In this document: positions 1 through 6,594 of the stretch, piece after piece | How positions within the stretch are numbered: position 1 is the stretch's first letter | Layout: every line of letters begins with the position of its first letter | Assembly: GCA_003695725.1 (NCBI GenBank) | Contig: RFHX01000117.1 | Coordinates: 1-12,925, forward strand | Direction: 5' to 3' | Origin: Candidatus Schekmanbacteria bacterium | Lineage (GTDB): Bacteria; Schekmanbacteria; GWA2-38-11; J061 | Length of the DNA stretch: 12,925 nt | Made by a program: the position numbers and the translations under genes | Notes under the pieces: model-generated | Told to the model about the DNA's origin: nothing | Database searches by the model: none | The model's input: the letters and a program-made list of their open reading frames with translations, nothing else

Positions 1-1
1 A

Positions 2-136
2 AATAAAGGTTCAGTTACAATATCAGGATTTGGTGATACATACGATAAAGTCTATTTGGTTGTTGCTGTTGTAAGCAATGGAAAGAAAAATTACAAAAAC
101 GGAGTTCCTTATACAGTAAAAGCTGTACTTGAATAA
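2..136 (+). CDS. C-terminal fragment of an unidentified protein, probably secreted
   Basis: The first 44 codons of the window are open in frame and end at a TAA at 134-136; the start lies upstream of the window. The visible residues alternate hydrophobic and polar positions (for example VTISGFGDTYDKVYLVVAVV), followed by a Lys/Asn-rich turn and a final strand ending YTVKAVLE. This looks like the last strands of a beta-sandwich module such as those closing secreted bacterial proteins. No catalytic motif is visible and I do not recognise the family. The gene converges on the UPF0182 gene with only 11 bp between the two stop codons and no room for a hairpin terminator. The frame is likely real because of its amino-acid pattern and clean stop, but the function is unknown. 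Confidence 0.6.
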   Translation, partial: NKGSVTISGFGDTYDKVYLVVAVVSNGKKNYKNGVPYTVKAVLE

Positions 137-147
137 TATTTTTCTAT

Positions 148-2835
148 TTATTGATTTTTGATGAGAAGGTTTTGAATTTCTTTCATACTTTGTCCGTATC
201 CTGCCCAATCACCTTTTCTCATCTGTTCTAAGGCTTTGTTGAAAAACTTCCTTATTTTATTCAAGATTTCATTGGCATTTTCTTCTTTGGATTCGGTTGT
301 TTTTTCAATTTTTTCTTTTCCTATTTTTTTGATTTTTCCAAATATCTTTTCAATTGCAAGGTTGAGCGTTTCTTCCATAACTATTTCGTTTTCAAAGGCG
401 ACGATGACTCTTTTCAATTCAGGTAGTCCCCCACTCTGCGTTGCAGACAGATAGAGGGGCTGGACATAAAGGATTGATTTTTCGATAGGTATTACGAGAA
501 GACTGCCTCTAATGACAGATGACCCTCCCTGATTCCAAAGAGTCAATTGTTTCGATATTTCAGGATTCTGGTCGATTCTTGAATCGATTTGCTGTGGTCC
601 GTATACGAGCTTTTGTTTAGGAAAGTTATAAACTATTAATTTCCCATAATTGGGCATATCACATCTTGCCGCCATCCATGCAATCATATTATTTTTTCGG
701 CTCGGCGTAAAAGGTATCATCAAGATGAATTCCTCCTTATATTCATTTCCTGAAGACAGCTTCATTATCATATAGTAGGGCTTCATAATACCTAATCCTT
801 GGTTTGTTCCACTCGATGGTATTTTCCAGAGGTCTTCCTTGTTATAGAAAACTTGCGAATCTTTCATATGATATGCTGAGTATTTCAATGCTTGTATTAG
901 AAAAAGGTCTCTCGGATATCTGATGTGTTTTTTCAAACTTTTTGGCATTTTTTCAAATTTTTTAAAAACGCCGGGAAATATTTTGTCATAAACTTTAATT
1001 ATGGGATCCCTATCATCTACAATATAGTAATCAACAGAACCTTCATAGGCATCGATTACGACCTTTACAGAATTTCTGATGTAGTTTCCATATCCCTTCG
1101 TAGGGTCAGAATAGGGATAATTTGCTGTGAATGTATATGCGTCGATTATCCAGAAGAGTTTCCCATCATCTGATATGACTATATAGGGGTCAGAATCGAA
1201 TTTTAGAAAAGGTGTAAGGTGTTTTACTCTTTCATTAATCTTTCTATAGAACATTATCCTGCTTTCAGGTTTGATATCACTAGCAAGGAGTATCTTGATT
1301 TCTTTGAATTTTAGAGCAAAGAGAACTTTTTTCAGGAAACTGTCAACCTGCACTCCGCCGTTCCCTTGATAATGCGTATAGATATTCTTATCTCCTGAGG
1401 GATAGTCGAATTCCTTGCTTTCAGTGTTGACGAAGCAATAATCATTGGCAATTTCTCCATAATAAATTTCTGGCCTTTTGACTTCAGGACCTTTCAGAGA
1501 TTTGGGAGGTATATCTTTAATGAAAAGTTCAGGCAGGCCTTCTTCGCTCTTCTGATTGACAGGGCTGACGCATATGCCGTAGCCGTGTGTATAAGTGAGA
1601 TGTTCATTTATCCAGATTCGGCTTGGAAGATTTTTATAGGAAAGCTCACGCGGCGAAAGAGCTACCTGCCTATATTCACCATCTATCATATAACGGTCGT
1701 TGTCAACGCCCACAAAGTCATAGTAAGTTCTAATCTCCTGAAGCTGTGCAAAAGTGGAAAGCAGCGGCTCTTCATTCCATAAGCGGATATTCTTTATGGT
1801 AAGATTGTTTTTTTCAATATCTTCTTTAGTTAGGTTTTCAGATGCCGGAAAGGGTCGTTCTTCAATATTGTTCAACCCATAGGCGGTATTTGTAAACTTT
1901 ATGGCATAATCAATATATTTTTTTTCCTTAACCAATTCGTTGGGGGCGACTTGAAATCTTTGAATAAATTCAGGATATCCCTTTATGCCTGCAAAATAAA
2001 AGACCACGATAATTATAATTCCTGAAAGAGCGGCTTTATATGAAGGATAAAAGACATTTGAAATGAGGAGCATTCCAAGGGCAATGCAAAGCCACGAAAT
2101 AATCTTTAGCACAGGCAGAGAAGCATTGATATCAGTATATCCGGCGCCGAAGATGACACCTCTTTCGGAGAAAAGAAGCTCATACTGGTTTATTACGAAT
2201 TTGTATGAAAAAAGGAACAATAAAACACCGGCAAGAATCAAGAAATGCTTCTTTGCAAATTCAGATATTTTAACGCCCTTCTCAAGGATTATTATGTTTC
2301 TTCTTAAAAAATAAAGTGTTGCTGAAATAATGATTGAGAAAAGCAGTGAGACTAATAGCAGTTCATAAAAAACCTTGATGAGAGGAAGTTTAAAAATATA
2401 GAAGCTTATATCCTTTGAGAAGAGGGGATCTTTAATGTTGAAGGGGAGAGAATTGAGGTATTTTAGCGCCAATTCCCAGTTTGAAGCTCCCCAAGTACTT
2501 AATATATAGGCAAGAAAAATTGCTGCTATATACGCAAATCTTGATGACTGCTCACTGTAGCGGTCTATCTCTGGAAGTTCAATGATATTGCCGGAAGTGC
2601 GTGGTATTTCGAGTGGTTTTCTTCTTCCTGCCAGAAAAATGTTGATTGCGCTTATTATAAAGAAAATTCCTCCAGCTGTTATTCCTGTAATGATTTTTGC
2701 AAGTAGCGTAGTTTTAAAGATTTGCGTATATCCAAGATGGGAAAACCAGAGAAAATCTACTGACAAGTCAATAAAATTGAAAAAAAGAGGAATTACAAAG
2801 GCAATAAGAAGGAATATAATCAAAAAAATCCTCAT
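148..2835 (-). CDS. UPF0182 family integral membrane protein (COG1615)
   Basis: This 895-residue protein has the UPF0182 layout: seven predicted membrane segments (about residues 2-20, 48-68, 99-114, 155-177, 197-215, 240-258 and 268-284), then about 600 mostly soluble residues. Family-like stretches include DPLFSKDISFYIFKLP near 136-151, QRFQVAPNELVKEKKYIDYA near 292-311, and MIPFTPSRKNNMIAWMAARC in the second half. The C-terminus has a Lys/Glu-rich linker and then a short helical domain (ALEQMRKGDWAGYGQSMKEI). Length fits the family, usually about 900-1000 residues. I place the start at 2835 because AAAGGAG sits 8 nt upstream and the first membrane helix begins at once; a start at 2934 would add 33 residues without a comparable site. 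The function of the family is unknown. It is transcribed divergently from the ATP synthase genes. Family assignment is confident; no function is inferred. Confidence 0.92.
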   Translation of the reverse strand: MRIFLIIFLLIAFVIPLFFNFIDLSVDFLWFSHLGYTQIFKTTLLAKIITGITAGGIFFIISAINIFLAGRRKPLEIPRTSGNIIELPEIDRYSEQSSRFAYIAAIFLAYILSTWGASNWELALKYLNSLPFNIKDPLFSKDISFYIFKLPLIKVFYELLLVSLLFSIIISATLYFLRRNIIILEKGVKISEFAKKHFLILAGVLLFLFSYKFVINQYELLFSERGVIFGAGYTDINASLPVLKIISWLCIALGMLLISNVFYPSYKAALSGIIIIVVFYFAGIKGYPEFIQRFQVAPNELVKEKKYIDYAIKFTNTAYGLNNIEERPFPASENLTKEDIEKNNLTIKNIRLWNEEPLLSTFAQLQEIRTYYDFVGVDNDRYMIDGEYRQVALSPRELSYKNLPSRIWINEHLTYTHGYGICVSPVNQKSEEGLPELFIKDIPPKSLKGPEVKRPEIYYGEIANDYCFVNTESKEFDYPSGDKNIYTHYQGNGGVQVDSFLKKVLFALKFKEIKILLASDIKPESRIMFYRKINERVKHLTPFLKFDSDPYIVISDDGKLFWIIDAYTFTANYPYSDPTKGYGNYIRNSVKVVIDAYEGSVDYYIVDDRDPIIKVYDKIFPGVFKKFEKMPKSLKKHIRYPRDLFLIQALKYSAYHMKDSQVFYNKEDLWKIPSSGTNQGLGIMKPYYMIMKLSSGNEYKEEFILMIPFTPSRKNNMIAWMAARCDMPNYGKLIVYNFPKQKLVYGPQQIDSRIDQNPEISKQLTLWNQGGSSVIRGSLLVIPIEKSILYVQPLYLSATQSGGLPELKRVIVAFENEIVMEETLNLAIEKIFGKIKKIGKEKIEKTTESKEENANEILNKIRKFFNKALEQMRKGDWAGYGQSMKEIQNLLIKNQ

Positions 2836-2843
2836 TTTTAATT

Positions 2844-2850
2844 CTCCTTT
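2844..2850 (-). promoter_or_regulatory. Ribosome binding site of the UPF0182 gene
   Basis: On the minus strand AAAGGAG lies 8 nt before the ATG at 2835. It decides this start over the in-frame upstream ATG at 2934. Confidence 0.75.
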
Positions 2851-2875
2851 AATTAATGTTGGAGAGGCGCTTAAA

Positions 2876-2914
2876 CTGTTTTCCTTCTTTATTTTATATA
2901 GAGAAAGAAAACAG
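2876..2914 (-). promoter_or_regulatory. 39-bp imperfect palindrome around a possible -10 box of the UPF0182 gene
   Basis: The arms are CTGTTTTC (2876-2883) and GAAAACAG (2907-2914). In a minus-strand transcript the pairing extends to 13 bp if one U-G pair is allowed. The unpaired centre on the minus strand contains TATATAAAAT (2891-2900), a good -10 candidate about 56 nt upstream of the start codon. No convincing -35 was found at standard spacing. The structure could be an operator centred on the promoter or, if transcription starts upstream, a leader hairpin. The palindrome is directly visible; its role is inferred. Confidence 0.45.
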
Positions 2915-3081
2915 CATATAAGCAATAAATACAAGACTTTTATTCTGAAAAAAAGCTTTTTTTGAATTGATCAAAAAATGAAGAGATTGTCATATCGATG
3001 AATTTCCCAATTTTTCAAAGGGAGCCATTTTTCTGTAGTGAGAAGAGAGGAAATAAACATAAAATATCAAAGCATTTTCCC

Positions 3082-3111
3082 TTGACATATATTTTTTTTA
3101 TGTGTTAAAGA
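3082..3111 (+). promoter_or_regulatory. Candidate sigma-70 promoter for the atpZ-atpB-atpE genes
   Basis: A perfect -35 hexamer TTGACA lies at 3082-3087. The -10 region is weaker: a TG-like extended element at 3103-3104 precedes TAAAGA at 3106-3111 (18-nt spacer), with GTTAAA or TTAAAG as alternatives at 16-17 nt. The site leaves a leader of roughly 85 nt before atpZ. The -35 match is good and the -10 is poor, so the call is tentative. Confidence 0.45.
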
Positions 3112-3133
3112 CAGCAAATTTATTTTACAGGAT

Positions 3134-3176
3134 AAAGCCTTTTTTTGAGCGATAACTATTAGATTTAAAAGGCTTT
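3134..3176 (+). promoter_or_regulatory. Inverted repeat in the atpZ leader
   Basis: AAAGCCTTTT (3134-3143) and AAAAGGCTTT (3167-3176) are perfect 10-bp inverted copies separated by 23 nt. The stem is followed by TTCTTGT, so it is weakly terminator-like, and it ends 26 nt before the atpZ start codon. It could be an attenuator, a leader hairpin or an operator. The large loop argues against an efficient intrinsic terminator. Confidence 0.4.
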
Positions 3177-3202
3177 TCTTGTAAAAAAAGAGTGTTCCTT
3201 TA

Positions 3203-3424
3203 ATGGGAAATGAAGACAACGAGAAAAGGAAAGAATACCGTCAATGGGGTCTTCTAAGCACTATAGGAATCACTCTGGTAGCATCAACATGCGTTGGACT
3301 TGCAATTGGCTATTATTTGGATAAATGGCTTGGAACTAAGCCTCTGTTTATAATTATTTGGACAATTTTAGGTGTTGCTGCGGGCTTTAAAGAGATGTTT
3401 TCAATAATAAAAAAGGGCGAATAG
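3203..3424 (+). CDS. atpZ: AtpZ/AtpI-like F0F1-ATPase accessory protein
   Basis: This 73-residue protein has a charged N-terminus (MGNEDNEKRKEYRQWG), a first membrane helix at about 17-38 that ends in the typical GYYLDKWLGTKP turn, and a second helix at about 48-65 ending in a basic tail. That matches the AtpZ/ATPase_gene1 family of small two-helix proteins encoded at the head of bacterial F0 operons, proposed to help assemble the c ring or bind divalent cations. It is followed after 6 bp by atpB, which supports the assignment. No strong ribosome site precedes the ATG. The longer subunit-I gene (usually about 110-130 residues) that often lies between atpZ and atpB is absent, so this may be the only AtpI-like protein of the locus. 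Confidence 0.85.
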   Translation: MGNEDNEKRKEYRQWGLLSTIGITLVASTCVGLAIGYYLDKWLGTKPLFIIIWTILGVAAGFKEMFSIIKKGE

Positions 3425-3430
3425 AAAAAG

Positions 3431-4117
3431 ATGGAACATCCACCGGTATATTTATTTCTCTTGCTTGGAATACCTGAGCATATTCAGGAAGAGTACCGCT
3501 ATGTGATGCTTGCTGTGCTTGTCACTCTAATTCTGACCCTTATTTCTTTGTGGGCAAAAAGAAATTTGCAGGAAATCCCTACCGGCAAACAGAATTTTTT
3601 TGAATTTGTCGTAGGAGGAATACTCGACTTTATGGAAGAAATCATGGGACATGAAGCTAAAAGATTTCTTCCTCTTATTGGTACTCTCGGATTCTTCATT
3701 CTAACATCGAATCTATTGGGACTGATACCGGGTTTTGATTCGCCAACTGCGAATATTAACGCAACCGGTGGTTGTGCAATAGTTGTTTTTTTCACAACTC
3801 ATATTGTAGGTATAAAGAGGCACGGACTTAAATATGTAAAACAGTTTACTGGTCCTATTCCTTGGCTTGCGCCATTGATGATCCCTATTGAATTGATAAG
3901 CCATATTGTACGGCCTGTTTCACTGTCGATAAGATTATTTGGCAACATTTTTGGGGGTCATCTTGTGATTGGAAGTTTTTTGGGGCTTGTATCTATTCCA
4001 TTGATTTATCCTTTGCCTATGATGGCAATGGAGATATTTGTTGCTTTTGTGCAGACTTTGATTTTTATAGTGCTATCAATGATTTACATTTCTCTGGCTC
4101 TGTCAGAAGAACATTGA
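3431..4117 (+). CDS. atpB: F0F1 ATP synthase subunit a
   Basis: This is the stator channel subunit of the membrane F0 sector, which passes ions to and from the c ring. The 228-residue protein has about five membrane segments. It carries the signature SLSIRLFGNIFGGH with the essential stator arginine at R168 (E. coli R210) and ends in the family motif FVQTLIFIVLSMIYISLA. By alignment on R168 and Q208 (E. coli Q252), the E. coli pair E219/H245 is replaced by H177/E201, the reciprocal arrangement known from many other ATP synthases. It is shorter than E. coli subunit a (271 residues) but normal for compact bacterial forms. It begins 6 bp after atpZ and is followed by atpE. Subunit b and F1 genes are not in the window. 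Confidence 0.97.
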   Translation: MEHPPVYLFLLLGIPEHIQEEYRYVMLAVLVTLILTLISLWAKRNLQEIPTGKQNFFEFVVGGILDFMEEIMGHEAKRFLPLIGTLGFFILTSNLLGLIPGFDSPTANINATGGCAIVVFFTTHIVGIKRHGLKYVKQFTGPIPWLAPLMIPIELISHIVRPVSLSIRLFGNIFGGHLVIGSFLGLVSIPLIYPLPMMAMEIFVAFVQTLIFIVLSMIYISLALSEEH

Positions 4118-4161
4118 GATTGATATAAAACTTTGTGAGTTTAAAGAATTTTAATTTTTAC

Positions 4162-4171
4162 AAGGGGGTGA
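4162..4171 (+). promoter_or_regulatory. Strong ribosome binding site of atpE
   Basis: AAGGGGGTGA is a near-complete anti-16S match 6 nt before the atpE ATG. It is far stronger than the sites of atpZ and atpB. This fits the need for many c subunits per ATP synthase. Confidence 0.75.
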
Positions 4172-4177
4172 AAACTG

Positions 4178-4504
4178 ATGAAAAAGGTTGCTTTGACAAT
4201 GCTTGTTTTAATGTTTGCGTGTTTGATTTTTGCGCCTACCGCAATGGCTGAAGAAGCAGCGGAGGGAGCTGTAAGCGGAGTCAATTTTACCTATGTGTGG
4301 GTTGCTTGCGCTTTTGGCATTGCTATTGCTGCATTTGGAGGCGCTCTTGGACAGGGACGCAGTGTAAGCTCTGCAATGGAAGGTATTGCAAGGAATCCTA
4401 ATGCTTCTGGTAAGATTCAGACTGCAATGATTATCGGTCTCGCTCTTATCGAGTCACTGGTAATTTATGCTCTTGTTGTTGTTCTGATTCTTCTCTTTAA
4501 ATAA
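4178..4504 (+). CDS. atpE: F0F1 ATP synthase subunit c with N-terminal signal peptide
   Basis: This proteolipid forms the rotor ring of F0. Residues 1-24 look like a cleavable signal peptide: a KK n-region, a hydrophobic core to about residue 19, and TAMA before EE, giving a mature protein of about 84 residues. Signal-bearing c subunits are known, for example in Aquifex aeolicus. The mature part has two membrane helices joined by the polar loop ARNP (71-74). The ion-binding carboxylate is E92 in ALIESLVIY. Q59, E92, S93 and Y97 match the Na+-coordinating positions of Ilyobacter tartaricus c (Q32, E65, S66, Y70), but the T67 position is leucine (L94), so H+ or Na+ specificity stays open. The protein ends immediately after helix 2. 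It lies 60 bp after atpB in the same transcription unit. Confidence 0.97.
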   Translation: MKKVALTMLVLMFACLIFAPTAMAEEAAEGAVSGVNFTYVWVACAFGIAIAAFGGALGQGRSVSSAMEGIARNPNASGKIQTAMIIGLALIESLVIYALVVVLILLFK

Positions 4505-4537
4505 TGAAGCATTTAGGTTGGTAATATATAAGGAAGA

Positions 4538-4576
4538 TTTGGCGGGGGATAAAGGAACGATTTATCCTCCGCTAAA
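4538..4576 (+). other. Stable intercistronic hairpin between atpE and nuoA
   Basis: TTTGGCGGGGGATAAA (4538-4553) pairs with TTTATCCTCCGCTAAA (4561-4576) around a 7-nt loop. The stem is 16 bp including two G-U pairs. The sequence after it (AATATTG) is not a U-tract on either strand, so it is not a canonical intrinsic terminator. It begins 33 nt after the atpE stop and could stabilise the atpE message, mark a processing site or act as a weak terminator separating atp from nuo expression. I see no convincing promoter between it and nuoA. Confidence 0.6.
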
Positions 4577-4633
4577 AATATTGTTAAAAGTAAGAAATAC
4601 ATAATCCTTTTAGTTTAACGCAGGAATATTCAG

Positions 4634-5035
4634 GTGGAAAAGGGACTTAATCCATACCTGCCAGTCATAATAATGCTTGTTGTTGCAGTCGGTTTTGCCG
4701 CTGTCAACATTATACTCTCTTATCTTGTAGGTAAAAGAAAAATTCATTCTGAAAAACTTTCACCCTATGAGTGTGGTATGCCCCCAATCGGTTCAGCAAG
4801 AATTCGTTTTCCTATAAAATTTTATCTTATTGGAATGCTCTTCATCATATTTGATATAGAAGCTGTATTTCTATATCCGTGGGCGGCAGTTTTGAAATCT
4901 ATCAAAAGTTATGGTGCTTTTGTTTTTTATGAAATGGTTGTTTTCATAATTATTCTTCTCTTAGGTCTTCTTTATTTGTGGAAAAGGAAAGCTCTTGAAT
5001 GGGAAAAAAGCAGTGAAGAATTTGGAGAAACTTGA
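4634..5035 (+). CDS. nuoA: NADH-quinone oxidoreductase subunit A
   Basis: NuoA is a small membrane subunit of complex I near the quinone site. The 133-residue protein has three membrane helices (about 9-32, 62-85 and 96-116). It shows the family signatures SPYECGMPPIG, with the conserved loop cysteine C47, and FDIEAVFLYPWA with D74 and E76 in helix 2. The start is a GTG at 4634, with AGGA 8 nt upstream. It opens the nuo cluster 129 bp after atpE, beyond the hairpin. Its stop codon overlaps the nuoE start as TGATG. In most nuo operons nuoB follows; here nuoE does. Confidence 0.96.
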   Translation: MEKGLNPYLPVIIMLVVAVGFAAVNIILSYLVGKRKIHSEKLSPYECGMPPIGSARIRFPIKFYLIGMLFIIFDIEAVFLYPWAAVLKSIKSYGAFVFYEMVVFIIILLLGLLYLWKRKALEWEKSSEEFGET

Positions 5036-5505
5036 TGGCTGCTGAAAATGGTGAGGTTGATAAAAAAATAGACGAGCTTCTCAAAAAATATCCCCGAAAG
5101 GATGCCGCACTTTTGCCTTTACTTCATCTTTTTCAGGAAAGGGAAGGATGGATTAGCAAAGAATCTATGGAAAAAGCGGCGCAAATATTGGAAATTCCTA
5201 CAAGCCGTGTTAGAGGCGTTGCTACATTCTATACAATGTATAACAAAGAAAAGGTTGGCAGATATTTCATTCAAGTCTGTACGAATATTGCCTGCCATCT
5301 TCTTGAAGCACGCAAAATTGTTGAACATATAGAAAAGAAGCTTGGGATCAAGGTAGGTGAAACAACACCTGACGGAAAATTTTCTTTGATTACGGTTGAA
5401 TGTCTTGGTTCTTGCGGCACAGCACCTATGATGCAAATAAACAATGATTATTATGAAAATCTTACAATTGAGAAAGTTGATAGCATTTTGGACGGCTTGA
5501 AATAG
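5035..5505 (+). CDS. nuoE: NADH-quinone oxidoreductase subunit E (2Fe-2S, thioredoxin-like)
   Basis: NuoE is a soluble subunit of the NADH-oxidising module of complex I that carries the N1a 2Fe-2S cluster and normally packs against NuoF. The 156-residue protein has an N-terminal helical bundle (about 8-70, with the family motif RVRGVATFYTMY) and a thioredoxin-like C-terminal domain. All four cluster ligands are present as C82-x4-C87 (CTNIAC) and C123-x3-C127 (CLGSC). I chose ATG 5035, which overlaps the nuoA stop by one base and has GGAG 7 nt upstream; a TTG at 5032 would add one residue and is less likely. It is an isolated peripheral-arm gene among membrane-arm genes, with no nuoF or nuoG nearby. 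NuoE-like proteins also serve formate dehydrogenases and hydrogenases, but the position here favours complex I. Confidence 0.93.
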   Translation: MAAENGEVDKKIDELLKKYPRKDAALLPLLHLFQEREGWISKESMEKAAQILEIPTSRVRGVATFYTMYNKEKVGRYFIQVCTNIACHLLEARKIVEHIEKKLGIKVGETTPDGKFSLITVECLGSCGTAPMMQINNDYYENLTIEKVDSILDGLK

Positions 5506-5529
5506 ATTTGAGACAGAAAAAAAGGGAAA

Positions 5530-6594
5530 ATGGGAGGAACGAACATCTCGAGTTTATTGACAAATACTCTTTTTATAAAAGTTGTTGAGATCCTCTTCAT
5601 CTTTAGCGCAACGATGGGCACCGTTGCTTATCTTACTTGGGTGGAAAGAAGAGTTTCTGCATTTATGCAAAAACGTTTGGGTCCCAACAGAGTTGGCTTT
5701 GCTGGACTTCTTCAACCCCTTGCAGATGGCCTTAAATTCATTATGAAGGAGGATATCATTCCGCTTCATGTGAATAAGTTTTTTTATGTTTTAGCGCCGA
5801 TGATTTCCATAATTCCAGCACTTATAACCTTTGCAGTGATACCTTTTGGAGCGCCAACGACATTCAATGGATTGTTGGATAAACCGATAGAGCTTCAGAT
5901 TACAGAGCTCAATGTTGGGATTTTATACATAATCGCTGTTGCTTCTCTTGGAGTTTATGGAATTGTCCTCGGGGGCTGGGCTTCTAATAACAAATATTCT
6001 CTTATGGGCGGTCTTCGCTCATCTGCACAGATGATTAGTTACGAGCTTGCAATGGGACTTGCTCTTGTGGGTGTAATTATGACAGCCGGCTCACTAAATC
6101 TTTCAGATATAGTAATCAAACAGGGAAAATACTGGTTTATTTTTCCACAGATTCTTGGCTTTGTAGTTTTCATTATTTCAAGTTTTGCAGAAACAAACAG
6201 ACTTCCTTTCGACTTGCCGGAAGCAGAATCAGAGCTTGTTGCCGGTTATCATACAGAATACAGCAGTATGAAGTTTGCAATGTTTTTTATGGCAGAGTAT
6301 GCAAATATGATTACAGCATCAGCACTGATTGTAACTCTCTATTTCGGCGGATGGCAGGGATTGCCTATAGGCGGCTGGTTGAATCTGCCAATCATAGATA
6401 AACTCTGGTTTATGCCATTGATATGGTTTGCTATCAAAGTGGGAGTTGTCCTTTTCTTCTTTGTTTGGGTTAGATGGACATTCCCAAGATTCAGATATGA
6501 CCAGCTAATGGCTTTTGGATGGAAGGTATTGGTGCCTATTGCACTGCTCAATATACTTATAACAGGGACATTAATATACTGGAATATCATATAA
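5530..6594 (+). CDS. nuoH: NADH-quinone oxidoreductase subunit H
   Basis: NuoH is the membrane subunit that joins the membrane and peripheral arms and forms much of the quinone chamber and the proton entry pathway (the E channel). The 354-residue protein has about eight membrane helices. It carries the signatures ER-RVSAFMQKRLGPNRVG (39-56), QPLADGLK (62-69) and ETNRLPFDLPEAESELVAG (221-239), followed by YHTEYSSMKFAMFFMAEY, and the C-terminal RFRYDQLMAFGWK (320-332). Length is typical. The ribosome site AAGGGAAA precedes the ATG. It starts 24 bp after nuoE. Its TAA overlaps the nuoJ start, so there is no nuoI between H and J, where it usually sits. Confidence 0.97.
   Translation: MGGTNISSLLTNTLFIKVVEILFIFSATMGTVAYLTWVERRVSAFMQKRLGPNRVGFAGLLQPLADGLKFIMKEDIIPLHVNKFFYVLAPMISIIPALITFAVIPFGAPTTFNGLLDKPIELQITELNVGILYIIAVASLGVYGIVLGGWASNNKYSLMGGLRSSAQMISYELAMGLALVGVIMTAGSLNLSDIVIKQGKYWFIFPQILGFVVFIISSFAETNRLPFDLPEAESELVAGYHTEYSSMKFAMFFMAEYANMITASALIVTLYFGGWQGLPIGGWLNLPIIDKLWFMPLIWFAIKVGVVLFFFVWVRWTFPRFRYDQLMAFGWKVLVPIALLNILITGTLIYWNII

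Larger units (their letters stand above)
2836..3202. other. Divergent intergenic region between the UPF0182 gene and the atp genes
   Basis: These 367 bp carry no convincing gene; short open frames here lack ribosome sites and family resemblance. The region is very AT-rich. It holds a 39-bp imperfect palindrome upstream of the UPF0182 gene, a perfect 16-bp A/T-tract palindrome at 2948-2963 (seven A, GC, seven T), a consensus -35 box facing the atp genes, and a 10-bp inverted repeat in the atp leader. It must contain the promoters for both divergent transcripts. Confidence 0.8.

Noticed and set aside
2836-2934. 33-residue N-terminal extension of the UPF0182 protein to the ATG at 2934
   Set aside because: The ATG at 2835 has AAAGGAG at good spacing and starts directly at the first membrane helix; the extension would also run through the palindrome and the putative -10 box.
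2582-2965. 127-codon plus-strand frame antisense to the start of the UPF0182 gene
   Set aside because: It is a reverse-frame reading of the hydrophobic N-terminal helices and the AT-rich upstream region, with no supporting start signal.
4538-4576. Canonical rho-independent terminator after atpE
   Set aside because: The stem is strong, but neither strand has a U-tract directly after it, so it is reported only as a hairpin.
6519-6593. Upstream extension of nuoJ inside nuoH
   Set aside because: The added residues are an out-of-frame reading of the nuoH 3' end. The coupled ATG at 6594 gives a family-length protein.
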